In this document: piece after piece, positions 35,901-47,900 of the stretch
Layout: each line of letters starts with the position of its first letter
How positions within the stretch are numbered: position 1 is the stretch's first letter
Assembly: GCA_023053545.1 (NCBI GenBank)
Contig: JAKZAN010000083.1
Location: 1 to 64,000 of the forward strand
From: Lepidurus packardi
Lineage: Eukaryota; Arthropoda; Branchiopoda; Notostraca; Triopsidae
DNA: 64,000 nucleotides
Direction: 5' to 3'
Made by a program: the position numbers and the translations under genes
The notes under the pieces: generated by a model
What the model was told of the DNA's origin: nothing
Databases searched by the model: none
The model's input: the letters and a program-made list of their open reading frames with translations, nothing else

Positions 35901-38490
35901 TGCAAAACGAGTGTTATCGAACTTTTACGTGGATAACTATCTGGATTCGTTTGATTCCGATCAGGCCGCGACGGAAGCTGCTCACGACATGACCCAGCTG
36001 CTCGCTAAAGGAGGTTTTCGTCTGACTAAATGGGTCTCGAACTGCCGAAATGTCTTAAAGGGCATCGAGCCCTCCGAATGGGTGAACCCCACACTGAACC
36101 TGACCGATGGCAATTTGCCCACCGAACGAACACTAGGAATTCTTTGGAATTGCCACGAAGACGTGTTCATTTTCGACATCGGGTCAGCAAAACCCGCCGT
36201 AACGAAGCGAGGTATCCTTCGTCAACTTTCAACTATTTATGATCCTTTCGGATTTCTAACTCCTTTAAACCTCTACGTAAAAATAATTCTCCAATCCCTG
36301 TGGCGACAAGGAATTGACTGGGACGACAAACTTCCGGCAAGCCTCGTAAAGGATTGGACACATTGGCACACCTCGCTGCAATCACTAAAAAACGTCAAAA
36401 TTCCCAGATGCCTTCAACTCAACGAGCAACCCATTACAAAGCAGATCCACGTCTTCACAGATGCGTCCGAAGGAGGCTTTGGAGCAGTGGCGTACCTGCG
36501 AACGGAATATCCATCAAACGACTATCAACTACGCTTCATTATGTCAAAGTCCCGCGTGGCGCCAATAAAACCAACGTCAATCCCACGTCTTGAACTGTGC
36601 GCCGCTGTCATCGGAGCTCGGCTAGCTACAATAATTTGTCCTGAGATCGGAATTTCCATGAGCCACGTCTTCTTCTGGTCAGACTCCAAGACGACTCTTC
36701 AGTGGATCAACAGCACCACCCAAAAATTCAAGGCTTTCGTGGGAAACCGGATTGGGGAAATTTTGGAATCGACAAGCGCACAACAATGGCGACACGTTCC
36801 AGGCACGTTAAATCCAGCCGACGCTTGCAGTCGTGGTACTTCAGCGAACTCTTGGGACTATCAAAACTGGCTGTCCGGACCAAAGTTCCTACGCAAACCC
36901 AAAAGCGAATGGCCTTCGCCAATTCAACATTCCGAGCCGAATGACGACGAGATCATAAGCGATCCGTGGTTCGGTATGGTGACGAACTCGGCACAAGAAA
37001 ATCGAGTGACCACGCTTTTAAAAAAAACGTCTCGCCTGAGCAAGGCTGTAAGAATCCTCGCTTACGTAACGCGTTATGTGGATTCACTCCGCCAAGCCGC
37101 TAAAAAATCGCGAAAAGTCCATCCTAAATATTTAACGGCAGGCGAACTTCGAGCGTCAACAAAGGTTGCCATCATCATTAGCCAACGCGAAAAATTTACC
37201 AAAGACATCGAAACGATCAGAAAGAAAGGAGCAACCTTCAAAGAGTCTAACATTTTGAAGCTTAACCCTTTTTTAGACGCTGCTGAAGTTTTACGAGTGG
37301 GTGGAAGATTACGCAACAGCACGTTGGACGATGACGCAAAACACCCTATACTCTTACCTCATGACCACCGTATATGTGAGCTCCTGATCCAGCAAACGCA
37401 TGAAGCCCTGGCGCACGGTTCTACCGAACGAACGCTACACGAGCTTCGGAGTCAGTATTGGATCCCTAAAGGACGTCAAACAATCAAGACCATCATCGCT
37501 CGTTGTGCATTTTGCAAGAAACAAAAGGCTCAACCTTTAACTCCGTTCATGGCTGATTTGCCTGTTGAAAGAGTTCAACCTTTTAACCCTCCGTTCACGT
37601 TTACGGGTATTGATTTGTTTGGCCCACTTTATACAACAGTTAAAAGATCTACAGAGAAAAGATGGGGATGTATTTTTACGTGCATGTCAACACGAGCTGT
37701 CCACCTGGAAATCTGTAACAAACTCGATGCCGACTCGTTTCTGTTAAGTTTTCGACGTTTCACCGCCAGACGACGTACTCCCGCGAAATGTTTTAGCGAC
37801 AACGGCACTAATTTCATTGCAGGCGAACGAGAGCTACGCGAAGGAGTCGAAAATTGGAACCACGAAAAAATTGCGAATGCCATGGCAGCCAAAGGTATTG
37901 AATGGCAGTTTTCTCCTCCCTCCGCACCCCACTTTGGGGGCACCTGGGAACGCCTGATCAGATCCGCAAAGTCCGCTCTCCACGCCGTTCTGCAAGGCCA
38001 AAGATGCAATGAAGAGATTTTACACACAGTCTTTACTGAAGTCGAATCGCTCCTCAACGGGAGACCCCTTACTCATCTAAGTATGGATCCAGACGACCCC
38101 GAACCACTCACACCGAATCATTTTCTTATCGGAAATTCGAACCCTAACATTCCTCCCGACGTCGTACTGGATAAGGAAATTCTTTCCCGGAGAAGGTGGC
38201 GCGCAGCTCAAGCCATCACCAACCAGTTTTGGCGACGATGGTTGAAAGAATACCTTCCACACCTTACAACGAGGAACAAGTGGGCCGAAAGGCGAGAAAA
38301 CGTCAAGATTGGAGATGTGGTCCTCGTGATGGATGTCAATACACCTCGTGGTCATTGGCCACTTGGGAGAATTTTACGAGTATTCCCCGGAAAGGATGGT
38401 GTCGTTAGAACCGTTGAGATCAGAACCGACAATGGTGTTTATGTTCGTCCAGTAACAAAGTTATGTCTTTTCGAATTCAAATCAAATTAA
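32947..38490 (+). CDS. BEL/Pao Gag-Pol polyprotein, copy 1 (1847 aa)
   Basis: A single ORF encoding the structural and enzymatic proteins of the retrotransposon. Order: acidic N-terminus (11-21), coiled-coil-like stretches (about 33-100 and 149-178), Pao Gag core with PFNGDPREW (238-246, DUF1759-like), three zinc knuckles (C449/C452/H456/C461; C482/C485/H490/C495; C501/C506/H510/H515), aspartic protease (D579, then LIG 680-682 and LTPFGWTIIG 707-716), reverse transcriptase (D917 in SADIEKMYYQV; YVDN 994-997), RNase H (D1172, E1216, D1246, D1292), integrase zinc domain (H1485, H1490, C1520, C1523), integrase core (D1556, D1618, E1668) and a C-terminal DUF5641-like region from about 1750. The start has A at -3 and G at +4, a good animal context. 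Oddities: protease DKG at 579-581 where the family has D-T/S-G, and YVDN where YVDD is usual. The length is normal and I see no frameshift. The domain calls are firm; activity is uncertain. Confidence 0.97.
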   Translation: MAQAPPLPPLESDNEDDDDNDPKTLYHQRTTNKKRLFKLAIEIRESILRQEARDAIAVLKRQLLSMLKECESTNERYILAAQLEDQRLRTARNYHAKIEADILPYVTEINDYLHRPATPPTVTVITPNSNVSNPSVLQTSAPIRDDDSARIRQMEEIGRQISEAQQQLLRLQSSVMTQRSPEAQSVRPNPDSTQNQRVSTLSHPGSADAWIHGNSNTSAPYFGMPWASPQLANVTIKPFNGDPREWHMFIAQFKSLIHDVVPSDAQRIAYLRELLLPDVRDSIAQSLHNPALYYHALQDLQELYGHPSMVASAYIKTLLNLNPVKPNDAQSLRKFFNDLHGTIPMMEKEGLTLDLQSSAILEQVLTKLPNNLRASWGEETYRIRNEERRSPTLYDLDKWLKRKVIGQQLYPPLSANQREATKSTKPAAAKDRQNILTTSTNPTKQEIVCSFCEKQHKNSACETFRDCSLEKRTELVKNKKCCFRCLAPNHQSKSCPSKRLCNINECKGRHNPLLHNAPRAYNKPNSSSDSTSNTPSPSADSTHVGHVNVTKNSDIVLLPVVPIVLSNGDKQIKTFAILDKGSEASLIKKDIANALGLKGEPYSTTMGTFHGKDPVMKGHIVHLTISSTIGQKTFQDVKAYTVPRIGMSRWRINWTKEKSRYSYLADLNVTPIDTSQVSVLIGQKVRKAHRIYDIREPDSEEGPEANLTPFGWTIIGDYNANHRSSDSPKSILHVSAPNDQQINETLQKFWEIEAFGTVKQRLLPANEEKALAILQATTRNVGNRYEAGLLWKSSNPALPDNYTNALHRFKHLERRLLSDANLRHEYEKTITDYLRTGYAEPVNDEKSNEFPGKTWYLPHHPVQHPNKPGKIRVVFDTSAQHQGRSLNDALLKGPDFLTNLVGVFLRFRLNPIAVSADIEKMYYQVKIREEDKSAFRFLWKKPGSSELPKIHQMTVHVFGAVSSPATCMFALQLTAKDNEEAHPKAAKRVLSNFYVDNYLDSFDSDQAATEAAHDMTQLLAKGGFRLTKWVSNCRNVLKGIEPSEWVNPTLNLTDGNLPTERTLGILWNCHEDVFIFDIGSAKPAVTKRGILRQLSTIYDPFGFLTPLNLYVKIILQSLWRQGIDWDDKLPASLVKDWTHWHTSLQSLKNVKIPRCLQLNEQPITKQIHVFTDASEGGFGAVAYLRTEYPSNDYQLRFIMSKSRVAPIKPTSIPRLELCAAVIGARLATIICPEIGISMSHVFFWSDSKTTLQWINSTTQKFKAFVGNRIGEILESTSAQQWRHVPGTLNPADACSRGTSANSWDYQNWLSGPKFLRKPKSEWPSPIQHSEPNDDEIISDPWFGMVTNSAQENRVTTLLKKTSRLSKAVRILAYVTRYVDSLRQAAKKSRKVHPKYLTAGELRASTKVAIIISQREKFTKDIETIRKKGATFKESNILKLNPFLDAAEVLRVGGRLRNSTLDDDAKHPILLPHDHRICELLIQQTHEALAHGSTERTLHELRSQYWIPKGRQTIKTIIARCAFCKKQKAQPLTPFMADLPVERVQPFNPPFTFTGIDLFGPLYTTVKRSTEKRWGCIFTCMSTRAVHLEICNKLDADSFLLSFRRFTARRRTPAKCFSDNGTNFIAGERELREGVENWNHEKIANAMAAKGIEWQFSPPSAPHFGGTWERLIRSAKSALHAVLQGQRCNEEILHTVFTEVESLLNGRPLTHLSMDPDDPEPLTPNHFLIGNSNPNIPPDVVLDKEILSRRRWRAAQAITNQFWRRWLKEYLPHLTTRNKWAERRENVKIGDVVLVMDVNTPRGHWPLGRILRVFPGKDGVVRTVEIRTDNGVYVRPVTKLCLFEFKSN

Positions 38491-38518
38491 TCACGTTTTT
38501 TGTTTTCAATCTTCGATT

Positions 38519-38535
38519 AAAAACGGGGGCCGGAA
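38519..38535 (+). promoter_or_regulatory. Polypurine tract (copy 1)
   Basis: AAAAACGGGGGCCGGAA directly precedes the 3' LTR start TGTTCTAG, where plus-strand priming occurs in LTR elements. It has three C residues among purines and so is not a perfect tract. An identical copy is at 54347-54363. Confidence 0.8.
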
Positions 38536-38929
38536 TGTTCTAGACTACTAATCAAGCTCAAACGTTGGTTGCCCTTTTGACCCAGAGTGACCCATTCCCA
38601 GAATGTTTGGCTCCCCTTTTTGTGTTTCTGTTTTTTTTCTTCATCCTTTTACCCAAGTCAACGTTGGTCTCCTTTTTACCTTCAGGGATATATATATAGA
38701 GGTGGTGGCACAGGGATAGGGACGTTCTTTTTTGGTTCACTACACGTTAAAAATACTTCTCTACGTCCTACGAAACACGATATTAATTTTCCCTCGCGAT
38801 AGTGTTGTGTTTTTAAGTGTAAGGCCGTGCATAGGCGTAATTTAATAAAACCTTTAAAACCCACGTTCACGTTCAACTTACGCACCCACGTTCTCGCATC
38901 AACTCATCGAACCCTACGCGTTTCTTACA
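38536..38929 (+). repeat. 3' LTR of BEL/Pao copy 1
   Basis: A 394-bp LTR, identical to the 5' LTR except for C at 38723 (A in the 5' LTR at 32617) and a T run of eight instead of nine. It is followed directly by GTCAG and block B satellite. AATAAA at 38844-38849 would end the element's transcript. Confidence 0.96.
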
Positions 38930-41900
38930 GTCAGTATTTCATGAAGTAAGTCAGTATTTCATGAAACAGTCAGTAATTCATGAATTAAGTCACAAATTCG
39001 TTAAATAGGTCAGTAATTCATTAATTAAGTCAGTAATTCATGAATTAAGTCAGTAATTCATGAATTAACTCAGTAATTCATGAATTAAATCAGTAATTAA
39101 TTAATTAAATCATTAATTCATGAATTCATTCATGAATTCATTAAGTCAGTAATTCATTAATTAAGTCATTAATTCATGAATTCATTCATGAATTCATTAA
39201 TGAAGTCGGTAATTCATTAAGGAAGTCAATAATTCATAAATTAAGTCAGTAATTCATGAATTAAGTCCGTAGTTATTTAATTAAGTAATTAATTTATTAA
39301 TTAAGTAATTAATTCATGAATTAAGTCAGTAATTCATGAATTAAGTCAATAATTCATGAATTAAGTCAGTAGTTCATGAATTAAATCAGTGTTTCGTGAA
39401 TTAAGCCAGTATTTTATTAATTAAGTCAGTAATTCATGAATTAAGTCAGTAATTAGTTAATTAAGTCAGTAATTCATGAATTAGGTCAGTAATTCATGAA
39501 TTTAGTCAGTAATTCATGAATTAAGTCAGTAGTTCATGAATTAAGTCAGTATTTCGTGAATTAAGTCAGTATTTCATGAATTAAGTCAGTAATTCATGAA
39601 TTAAGTCAGTAATTTGTTAATTAAGTCAGTAATTCATGAATTAGGTCAGTAATTCATGAATTAAGTCAGTAATTATGAATTAAGTCAGTAATTCATGAAT
39701 TAAGTCAGTAATTCATGAATTAAGTCAGTATTTCATGAATTAAGTCAGTTAATTCATGAATAAAGTCTGTAATTTATGAATTAAGTCAGGAATTTATGAA
39801 CTAAGTCCGTAGTTATTTAAATAAGTCAGTAATTTATGATTCAATTCATTAATTCATGAACTATTTCAGTAATTCATTATTTAAGTCAGGAATTCATTAA
39901 TTAAGTCAGTTATTCATGAAATAAGTCAGTAATTCATGAATTAAGTCAATAGTTCATGAATTAAGTCAGTATTTCATGAATTAAGTCAGTATTTCATGAA
40001 TTAAGTCAGTAATTCATTAATTAAGTCAGTAATTAGTTAATTAAGTCAGTAATTCATGAATTAGGTCAGTAATTCATGAATTAGGTCAGTAATTCATGAA
40101 TTAGGTCAGTAATTCATGAATTAAGTCAGTAATTATGAATTAAGTCAGTAATTCATGAATTAAGTCAGTAATTCATGAATTAAGTCAGGAATTCATGAAT
40201 TAAGTCAGTAATTCATGAATTAAGTCAGTAGTTCATGAATTAAGTCTGTATTTCGTAATTAAGTCAGTATTTCATGAATTAAGTCAGTAATTCATGAATT
40301 AAGTCAGTAATTAGTTAATTAAGTCAGTAATTCATGAATTAAGTCAGTAGTTCATGAATTAAGTCAGTAGTTCATGAATTAAGACAGTTAATTCATGAAT
40401 AAAATCTGTAATTTATGAACTAAGTCAGTAGTTCATGAATTAAGTCAGTTAATTCATGAATAAAGTCTGTAATTTATGAATTAAGTCAGTAATTTATTAA
40501 CTAAGTCCGTAGTTATTTAAATAAATCAGTAATTTATGAACTAAGTCCGTAGTTATTTAAATAAGTCAGTAATTTATGATTCAATTCATTAATTCATGAA
40601 CTATTTCAGTAATTCAGTATTTAAGTCTGGAATTCATTAATTAAGTCGTTATTCATGAAATAAGTCAGTAATTCATGAATTAAGTCAATAGTTCATGAAT
40701 TAAGTCAGTATTTCGTGAATTAAGTCAGTATTTCATGAATTAAGTCAGTAATTCATGAATTAAGTCAGTAATTTGTTAATTAAGTCAGTAATTCATGAAT
40801 TAGGTCAGTAATTCATGAATTAAGTCAGTAATTATGAATTAAGTCAGTAATTCATGAATTAAGTCAGTAATTCATGAATTAAGTCAGTATTTCATGAATT
40901 AAGTCAGTTAATTCATGAATAAAGTCTGTAATTTATGAATTAAGTCAGGAATTTATGAACTAAGTCCGTAGTTATTTAAATAAGTCAGTAATTTATGATT
41001 CAATTCATTAATTCATGAACTATTTCAGTAATTCATTATTTAAGTCAGGAATTCATTAATTAAGTCAGTTATTCATGAAATAAGTCAGTAATTCATGAAT
41101 TAAGTCAATAGTTCATGAATTAAGTCAGTATTTCGTGAATTAAGTCAGTATTTCATGAATTAAGTCAGTAATTCATGAATTAAGTCAGTAATTAGTTAAT
41201 TAAGTCAGTAATTCATGAATTAGGTCAGTAATTCATGAATTAGGTCAGTAATTCATGAATTAGGTCAGTAATTCATGAATTAAGTCAGTAATTATGAATT
41301 AAGTCAGTAATTCATGAATTAAGTCAGTAATTCATGAAATAAGTCAGTAATTCATGAATTAAGTCAATAGTTCAAGAATTAAGTCAGAAATGCATGAATT
41401 AAGTGAGTAATTCATGAATTAAGTGAGTAATTCGTGAATTAAGTAAGTAGTTCATGAATTAAGTCAGTATTTCATGAATTAAGTCAGTATTTCATGAAGT
41501 AAGTCAGTATTTCATGAAACAGTCAGTAATTCATGAATTAAGTCACAAATTCGTTAAATAGGTCAGTAATTCATTAATTAAGTCAGTAATTCATGAATTA
41601 AGTCAGTAATTCATTAATTAAGTCATTAATTCATGAATTCATTCATGAATTCATTAATGAAGTCGGTAATTCATTAAGGAAGTCAATAATTCATAAATTA
41701 AGTCAGTAATTCATTAAGGAAGTCAATAATTCATAAATTAAGTCAGTAATTCATGAATTAAGTCCGTAGTTATTTAATTAAGTCATTAATTTATTAATTA
41801 AGTAATTAATTCATGAATTAAGTCAGTAATTCATGAATTAAGTCAATAATTCATGAATTAAGTCAGTAGTTCATGAATTAAATCAGTGTTTCGTGAATTA

Positions 41901-44900
41901 AGCCAGTATTTTATTAATTAAGTCAGTAATTCATGAATTAAGTCAGTAATTAGTTAATTAAGTCAGTAATTCATGAATTAGGTCAGTAATTCATGAATTT
42001 AGTCAGTAATTCATGAATTAAGTCAGTAGTTCATGAATTAAGTCAGTATTTCGTGAATTAAGTCAGTATTTCATGAATTAAGTCAGTAATTCATGAATTA
42101 AGTCAGTAATTAGTTAATTAAGTCAGTAATTCATGAATTAAGTCATTAATTCATGAATTAAGTCATTAATTCATGAATTAAGTCAGTAATTATGAATTAA
42201 GTGAGTAATTCATGCATTAAGTCAGTAATTCATGAACTAAGTCAGTAGTTCATGAATTAAATCAGTATTTCGTGAATTAAGTCAGTATTTTATTAATTAA
42301 GTCAGTAATTCATGAATTAAGTCAGTAGTTCCTGAATTACGTCAGTAGTTCATGAATTAAGTCAGTTAATTCATGAATAAAGTCTGTAATTTATGAATTA
42401 AGTCAGTAATTTATGAACTAAGTCCGTAGTTATTTAAATAAGTCAGTAATTTATGATTCAATTCATTAATTCATGAACTATTTCAGTAATTCATTATTTA
42501 AGTCAGGAATTCATTAATTAAGTCAGTTATTCATGAAATAAGTCAGTAATTCATGAATTAAGTCAATAGTTCATGAATTAAGTCAGTATTTCGTGAATTA
42601 AGTCAGTATTTCATGAATTAAGTCAGTAATTCATGAATTAAGTCAGTAATTAGTTAATTAAGTCAGTAATTCATGAATTAGGTCAGTAATTCATGAATTA
42701 GGTCAGTAATTCATGAATTAGGTCAGTAATTCATGAATTAAGTCAGTAATTATGAATTAAGTCAGTAATTCATGAATTAAGTCAGTAATTCATGAATTAA
42801 GTCAGGAATTCATGAATTAAGTCAGTAGTTCATGAATTAAGTCAGTAGTTCATGAATAAAGTCTGTTATTTATGAATTAAGTCAGTAATTTATGAATTAA
42901 GTCAGTAGTTCATGAATAAAGTCTGTTATTTATGAATTAAGTCAGTAAATTATGAATTAAGTCCGTAGTTATTTAAATAAGTCAGTAATTTATGATTCAA
43001 TTCATTAATTCATGAACTATTTCAGTAATTCATTATTTAAGTCAGGAATTCATTAATTAAGTCAGTTATTCATGAAATAAGTCAGTAATTCATGAATTAA
43101 GTCAATAGTTCAAGAATTAAGTCAGAAATGCATGAATTAAGTGAGTAATTCATGAATTAAGTGAGTAATTCGTGAATTAAGTAAGTAGTTCATGAATTAA
43201 GTCAGTATTTCATGAATTAAGTCAGTATTTCATGAAGTAAGTCAGTATTTCATGAAACAGTCAGTAATTCATGAATTAAGTCACAAATTCGTTAAATAGG
43301 TCAGTAATTCATTAATTGAGTCAGTAATTCATGAATTAAGTCAGTAATTCATTAATTAAGTCATTAATTCATTAATTCATTCATGAATTCATTAATGAAG
43401 TCGGTAATTCATTAAGGAAGTCAATAATTCATAAATTAAGTCAGTAATTCATTAAGGAAGTCAATAATTCATAAATTAAGTCAGTAATTCATGAATTAAG
43501 TCCGTAGTTATTTAATTAAGTCATTAATTTATTAATTAAGTAATTAATTCATGAATTAAGTCAGTAATTCATGAATTAAGTCAATAATTCATGAATTAAG
43601 TCAGTAGTTCATGAATTAAATCAGTGTTTCGTGAATTAAGCCAGTATTTTATTAATTAAGTCAGTAATTCATGAATTAAGTCAGTAATTAGTTAATTAAG
43701 TCAGTAATTCATGAATTAGGTCAGTAATTCATGAATTTAGTCAGTAATTCATGAATTAAGTCAGTAGTTCATGAATTAAGTCAGTATTTCGTGAATTAAG
43801 TCAGTATTTCATGAATTAAGTCAGTAATTCATGAATTAAGTCAGTAATTAGTTAATTAAGTCAGTAATTCATGAATTAAGTCATTAATTCATGAATTAAG
43901 TCATTAATTCATGAATTAAGTCAGTAATTATGAATTAAGTGAGTAATTCATGCATTAAGTCAGTAATTCATGAACTAAGTCAGTAGTTCATGAATTAAGT
44001 CAGTATTTCATGAATTAAGTCAGTATTTTATTAATTAAGTCAGTAATTCATGAATTAAGTCAGTAGTTCCTGAATTAAGTCAGTAGTTCATGAATTAAGT
44101 CAGTTAATTCATGAATAAAGTCTGTAATTTATGAATTAAGTCAGTATTTCATGAATTAAGTCAGTTAATTCATGAATAAAGTCTGTAATTTATGAATTAA
44201 GTCAGGAATTTATGAACTAAGTCCGTAGTTATTTAAATAAGTCAGTAATTTATGATTCAATTCATTAATTCATGAACTATTTCAGTAATTCATTATTTAA
44301 GTCAGGAATTCATTAATTAAGTCAGTTATTCATGAAATAAGTCAGTAATTCATGAATTAAGTCAATAGTTCATGAATTAAGTCAGTATTTCGTGAATTAA
44401 GTCAGTATTTCATGAATTAAGTCAGTAATTCATGAATTAAGTCAGTAATTAGTTAATTAAGTCAGTAATTCATGAATTAGGTCAGTAATTCATGAATTAG
44501 GTCAGTAATTCATGAATTAGGTCAGTAATTCATGAATTAAGTCAGTAATTATGAATTAAGTCAGTAATTCATGAATTAAGTCAGTAATTCATGAAATAAG
44601 TCAGTAATTCATGAATTAAGTCAATAGTTCAAGAATTAAGTCAGAAATGCATGAATTAAGTGAGTAATTCATGAATTAAGTGAGTAATTCGTGAATTAAG
44701 TAAGTAGTTCATGAATTAAGTCAGTATTTCATGAATTAAGTCAGTATTTCATGAAGTAAGTCAGTATTTCATGAAACAGTCAGTAATTCATGAATTAAGT
44801 CACAAATTCGTTAAATAGGTCAGTAATTCATTAATTAAGTCAGTAATTCATGAATTAAGTCAGTAATTCATTAATTAAGTCATTAATTCATGAATTCATT

Positions 44901-47900
44901 CATGAATTCATTAATGAAGTCGGTAATTCATGAAGTCAATAATTCATAAATTAAGTCAGTAATTCATTAAGGAAGTCAATAATTCATAAATTAAGTCAGT
45001 AATTCATGAATTAAGTCCGTAGTTATTTAATTAAGTCATTAATTTATTAATTAAGTAATTAATTCATGAATTAAGTCAGTAATTCATGAATTAAGTCAAT
45101 AATTCATGAATTAAGTCAGTAGTTCATGAATTAAATCAGTGTTTCGTGAATTAAGCCAGTATTTTATTAATTAAGTCAGTAATTCATGAATTAAGTCAGT
45201 AATTAGTTAATTAAGTCAGTAATTCATGAATTAGGTCAGTAATTCATGAATTTAGTCAGTAATTCATGAATTAAGTCAGTAGTTCATGAATTAAGTCAGT
45301 ATTTCGTGAATTAAGTCAGTATTTCATGAATTAAGTCAGTAATTCATGAATTAAGTCAGTAATTAGTTAATTAAGTCAGTAATTCATGAATTAAGTCATT
45401 AATTCATGAATTAAGTCATTAATTCATGAATTAAGTCAGTAATTATGAATTAAGTGAGTAATTCATGCATTAAGTCAGTAATTCATGAACTAAGTCAGTA
45501 GTTCATGAATTAAATCAGTATTTCGTGAATTAAGTCAGTATTTTATTAATTAAGTCAGTAATTCATGAATTAAGTCAGTAGTTCCTGAATTACGTCAGTA
45601 GTTCATGAATTAAGTCAGTTAATTCATGAATAAAGTCTGTAATTTATGAATTAAGTCAGTAATTTATGAACTAAGTCCGTAGTTATTTAAATAAGTCAGT
45701 AATTTATGATTCAATTCATTAATTCATGAACTATTTCAGTAATTCATTATTTAAGTCAGGAATTCATTAATTAAGTCAGTTATTCATGAAATAAGTCAGT
45801 AATTCATGAATTAAGTCAATAGTTCATGAATTAAGTCAGTATTTCGTGAATTAAGTCAGTATTTCATGAATTAAGTCAGTAATTCATGAATTAAGTCAGT
45901 AATTAGTTAATTAAGTCAGTAATTCATGAATTAGGTCAGTAATTCATGAATTAGGTCAGTAATTCATGAATTAGGTCAGTAATTCATGAATTAAGTCAGT
46001 AATTATGAATTAAGTCAGTAATTCATGAATTAAGTCAGTAATTCATGAATTAAGTCAGGAATTCATGAATTAAGTCAGTAGTTCATGAATTAAGTCAGTA
46101 GTTCATGAATAAAGTCTGTTATTTATGAATTAAGTCAGTAATTTATGAATTAAGTCAGTAGTTCATGAATAAAGTCTGTTATTTATGAATTAAGTCAGTA
46201 AATTATGAATTAAGTCCGTAGTTATTTAAATAAGTCAGTAATTTATGATTCAATTCATTAATTCATTAACTATTTCAGTAATTCATTATTTAAGTCAGGA
46301 ATTCATTAATTAAGTCAGTTATTCATGAAATAAGTCAGTAATTCATGAATTAAGTCAATAGTTCAAGAATTAAGTCAGAAATGCATGAATTAAGTGAGTA
46401 ATTCATGAATTAAGTGAGTAATTCGTGAATTAAGTAAGTAGTTCATGAATTAAGTCAGTATTTCATGAATTAAGTCAGTATTTCATGAAGTAAGTCAGTA
46501 TTTCATGAAACAGTCAGTAATTCATGAATTAAGTCACAAATTCGTTAAATAGGTCAGTAATTCATTAATTGAGTCAGTAATTCATGAATTAAGTCAGTAA
46601 TTCATTAATTAAGTCATTAATTCATGAATTCATTCATGAATTCATTAATGAAGTCGGTAATTCATTAAGGAAGTCAATAATTCATAAATTAAGTCAGTAA
46701 TTCATGAATTAAGTCCGTAGTTATTTAATTAAGTCATTAATTTATTAATTAAGTAATTAATTCATGAATTAAGTCAGTAATTCATGAATTAAGTCAATAA
46801 TTCATGAATTAAGTCAGTAGTTCATGAATTAAATCAGTGTTTCGTGAATTAAGCCAGTATTTTATTAATTAAGTCAGTAATTCATGAATTAATTAAGTAA
46901 TTAATTCATGAATTAAGTCAGTAATTCATGAATTAAGTCAATAATTCATGAATTAAGTCAGTAGTTCATGAATTAAATCAGTGTTTCGTGAATTAAGCCA
47001 GTATTTTATTAATTAAGTCAGTAATTCATGAATTAAGTCAGTAATTAGTTAATTAAGTCAGTAATTCATGAATTAGGTCAGTAATTCATGAATTTAGTCA
47101 GTAATTCATGAATTAAGTCAGTAGTTCATGAATTAAGTCAGTATTTCGTGAATTAAGTCAGTATTTCATGAATTAAGTCAGTAATTCATGAATTAAGTCA
47201 GTAATTAGTTAATTAAGTCAGTAATTCATGAATTAAGTCATTAATTCATGAATTAAGTCATTAATTCATGAATTAAGTCAGTAATTATGAATTAAGTGAG
47301 TAATTCATGCATTAAGTCAGTAATTCATGAACTAAGTCAGTAGTTCATGAATTAAATCAGTATTTCGTGAATTAAGTCAGTATTTTATTAATTAAGTCAG
47401 TAATTCATGAATTAAGTCAGTAGTTCCTGAATTACGTCAGTAGTTCATGAATTAAGTCAGTTAATTCATGAATAAAGTCTGTAATTTATGAATTAAATCA
47501 GTAATTTATGAACTAAGTCCGTAGTTATTTAAATAAGTGAGTAATTTATTAACTAAGTCCGTAGTTATTTAAATAAGTCAGTAATTTATGAACTAAGTCC
47601 GTAGTTATTTAAATATGTCAGTAATTTATGATTCAATTCATTAATTCATGAACTATTTCAGTAATTCAGTATTTAAGTCAGGAATTCATTAATTAAGTCA
47701 GTTATTCATGAAGTAAGTCAGTAATTCATGCATTAAGTCAGAAATTCATGAATTAAGTCATTAATTCAATGAAAATTAATTCATGAATTAAGTCATTAAT
47801 TCATGAATTAAGTCAGTAATTCATGAATTAAGTCAGTAATTCATGAATTAAGTCAGTAATTCATGAATTAAGTCAGTAGTTCATGAATTAAGTCAGTAAT

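Larger units (their letters stand above)
32429..38929 (+). mobile_element. Complete BEL/Pao LTR retrotransposon, copy 1
   Basis: A 6501-bp element with a 395-bp 5' LTR, primer-binding site, one Gag-Pol ORF, polypurine tract and 394-bp 3' LTR. It is flanked by the 5-bp target duplication GTCAG (32424-32428 and 38930-38934). The LTRs start TGTTCTAGAC and end TTACA. I found only two differences between its LTRs: A32617 versus C38723, and a run of nine versus eight T. This points to a recent insertion. The domain order Gag-PR-RT-RNaseH-IN, the three-knuckle Gag, the tRNA-Gly-type primer site and the single ORF are typical of BEL/Pao and unlike Ty1/Copia. There is no env-like ORF between the integrase stop and the 3' LTR (45 bp). 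Confidence 0.97.

Noticed and set aside
37629-38057. 142-codon antisense ORF over the integrase region (and 53457-53885)
   Set aside because: It mirrors a strongly coding + strand region with conserved integrase motifs; no independent support.
38491-38535. Possible env-like ORF after integrase
   Set aside because: Only 45 bp separate the Gag-Pol stop from the 3' LTR, including the polypurine tract.
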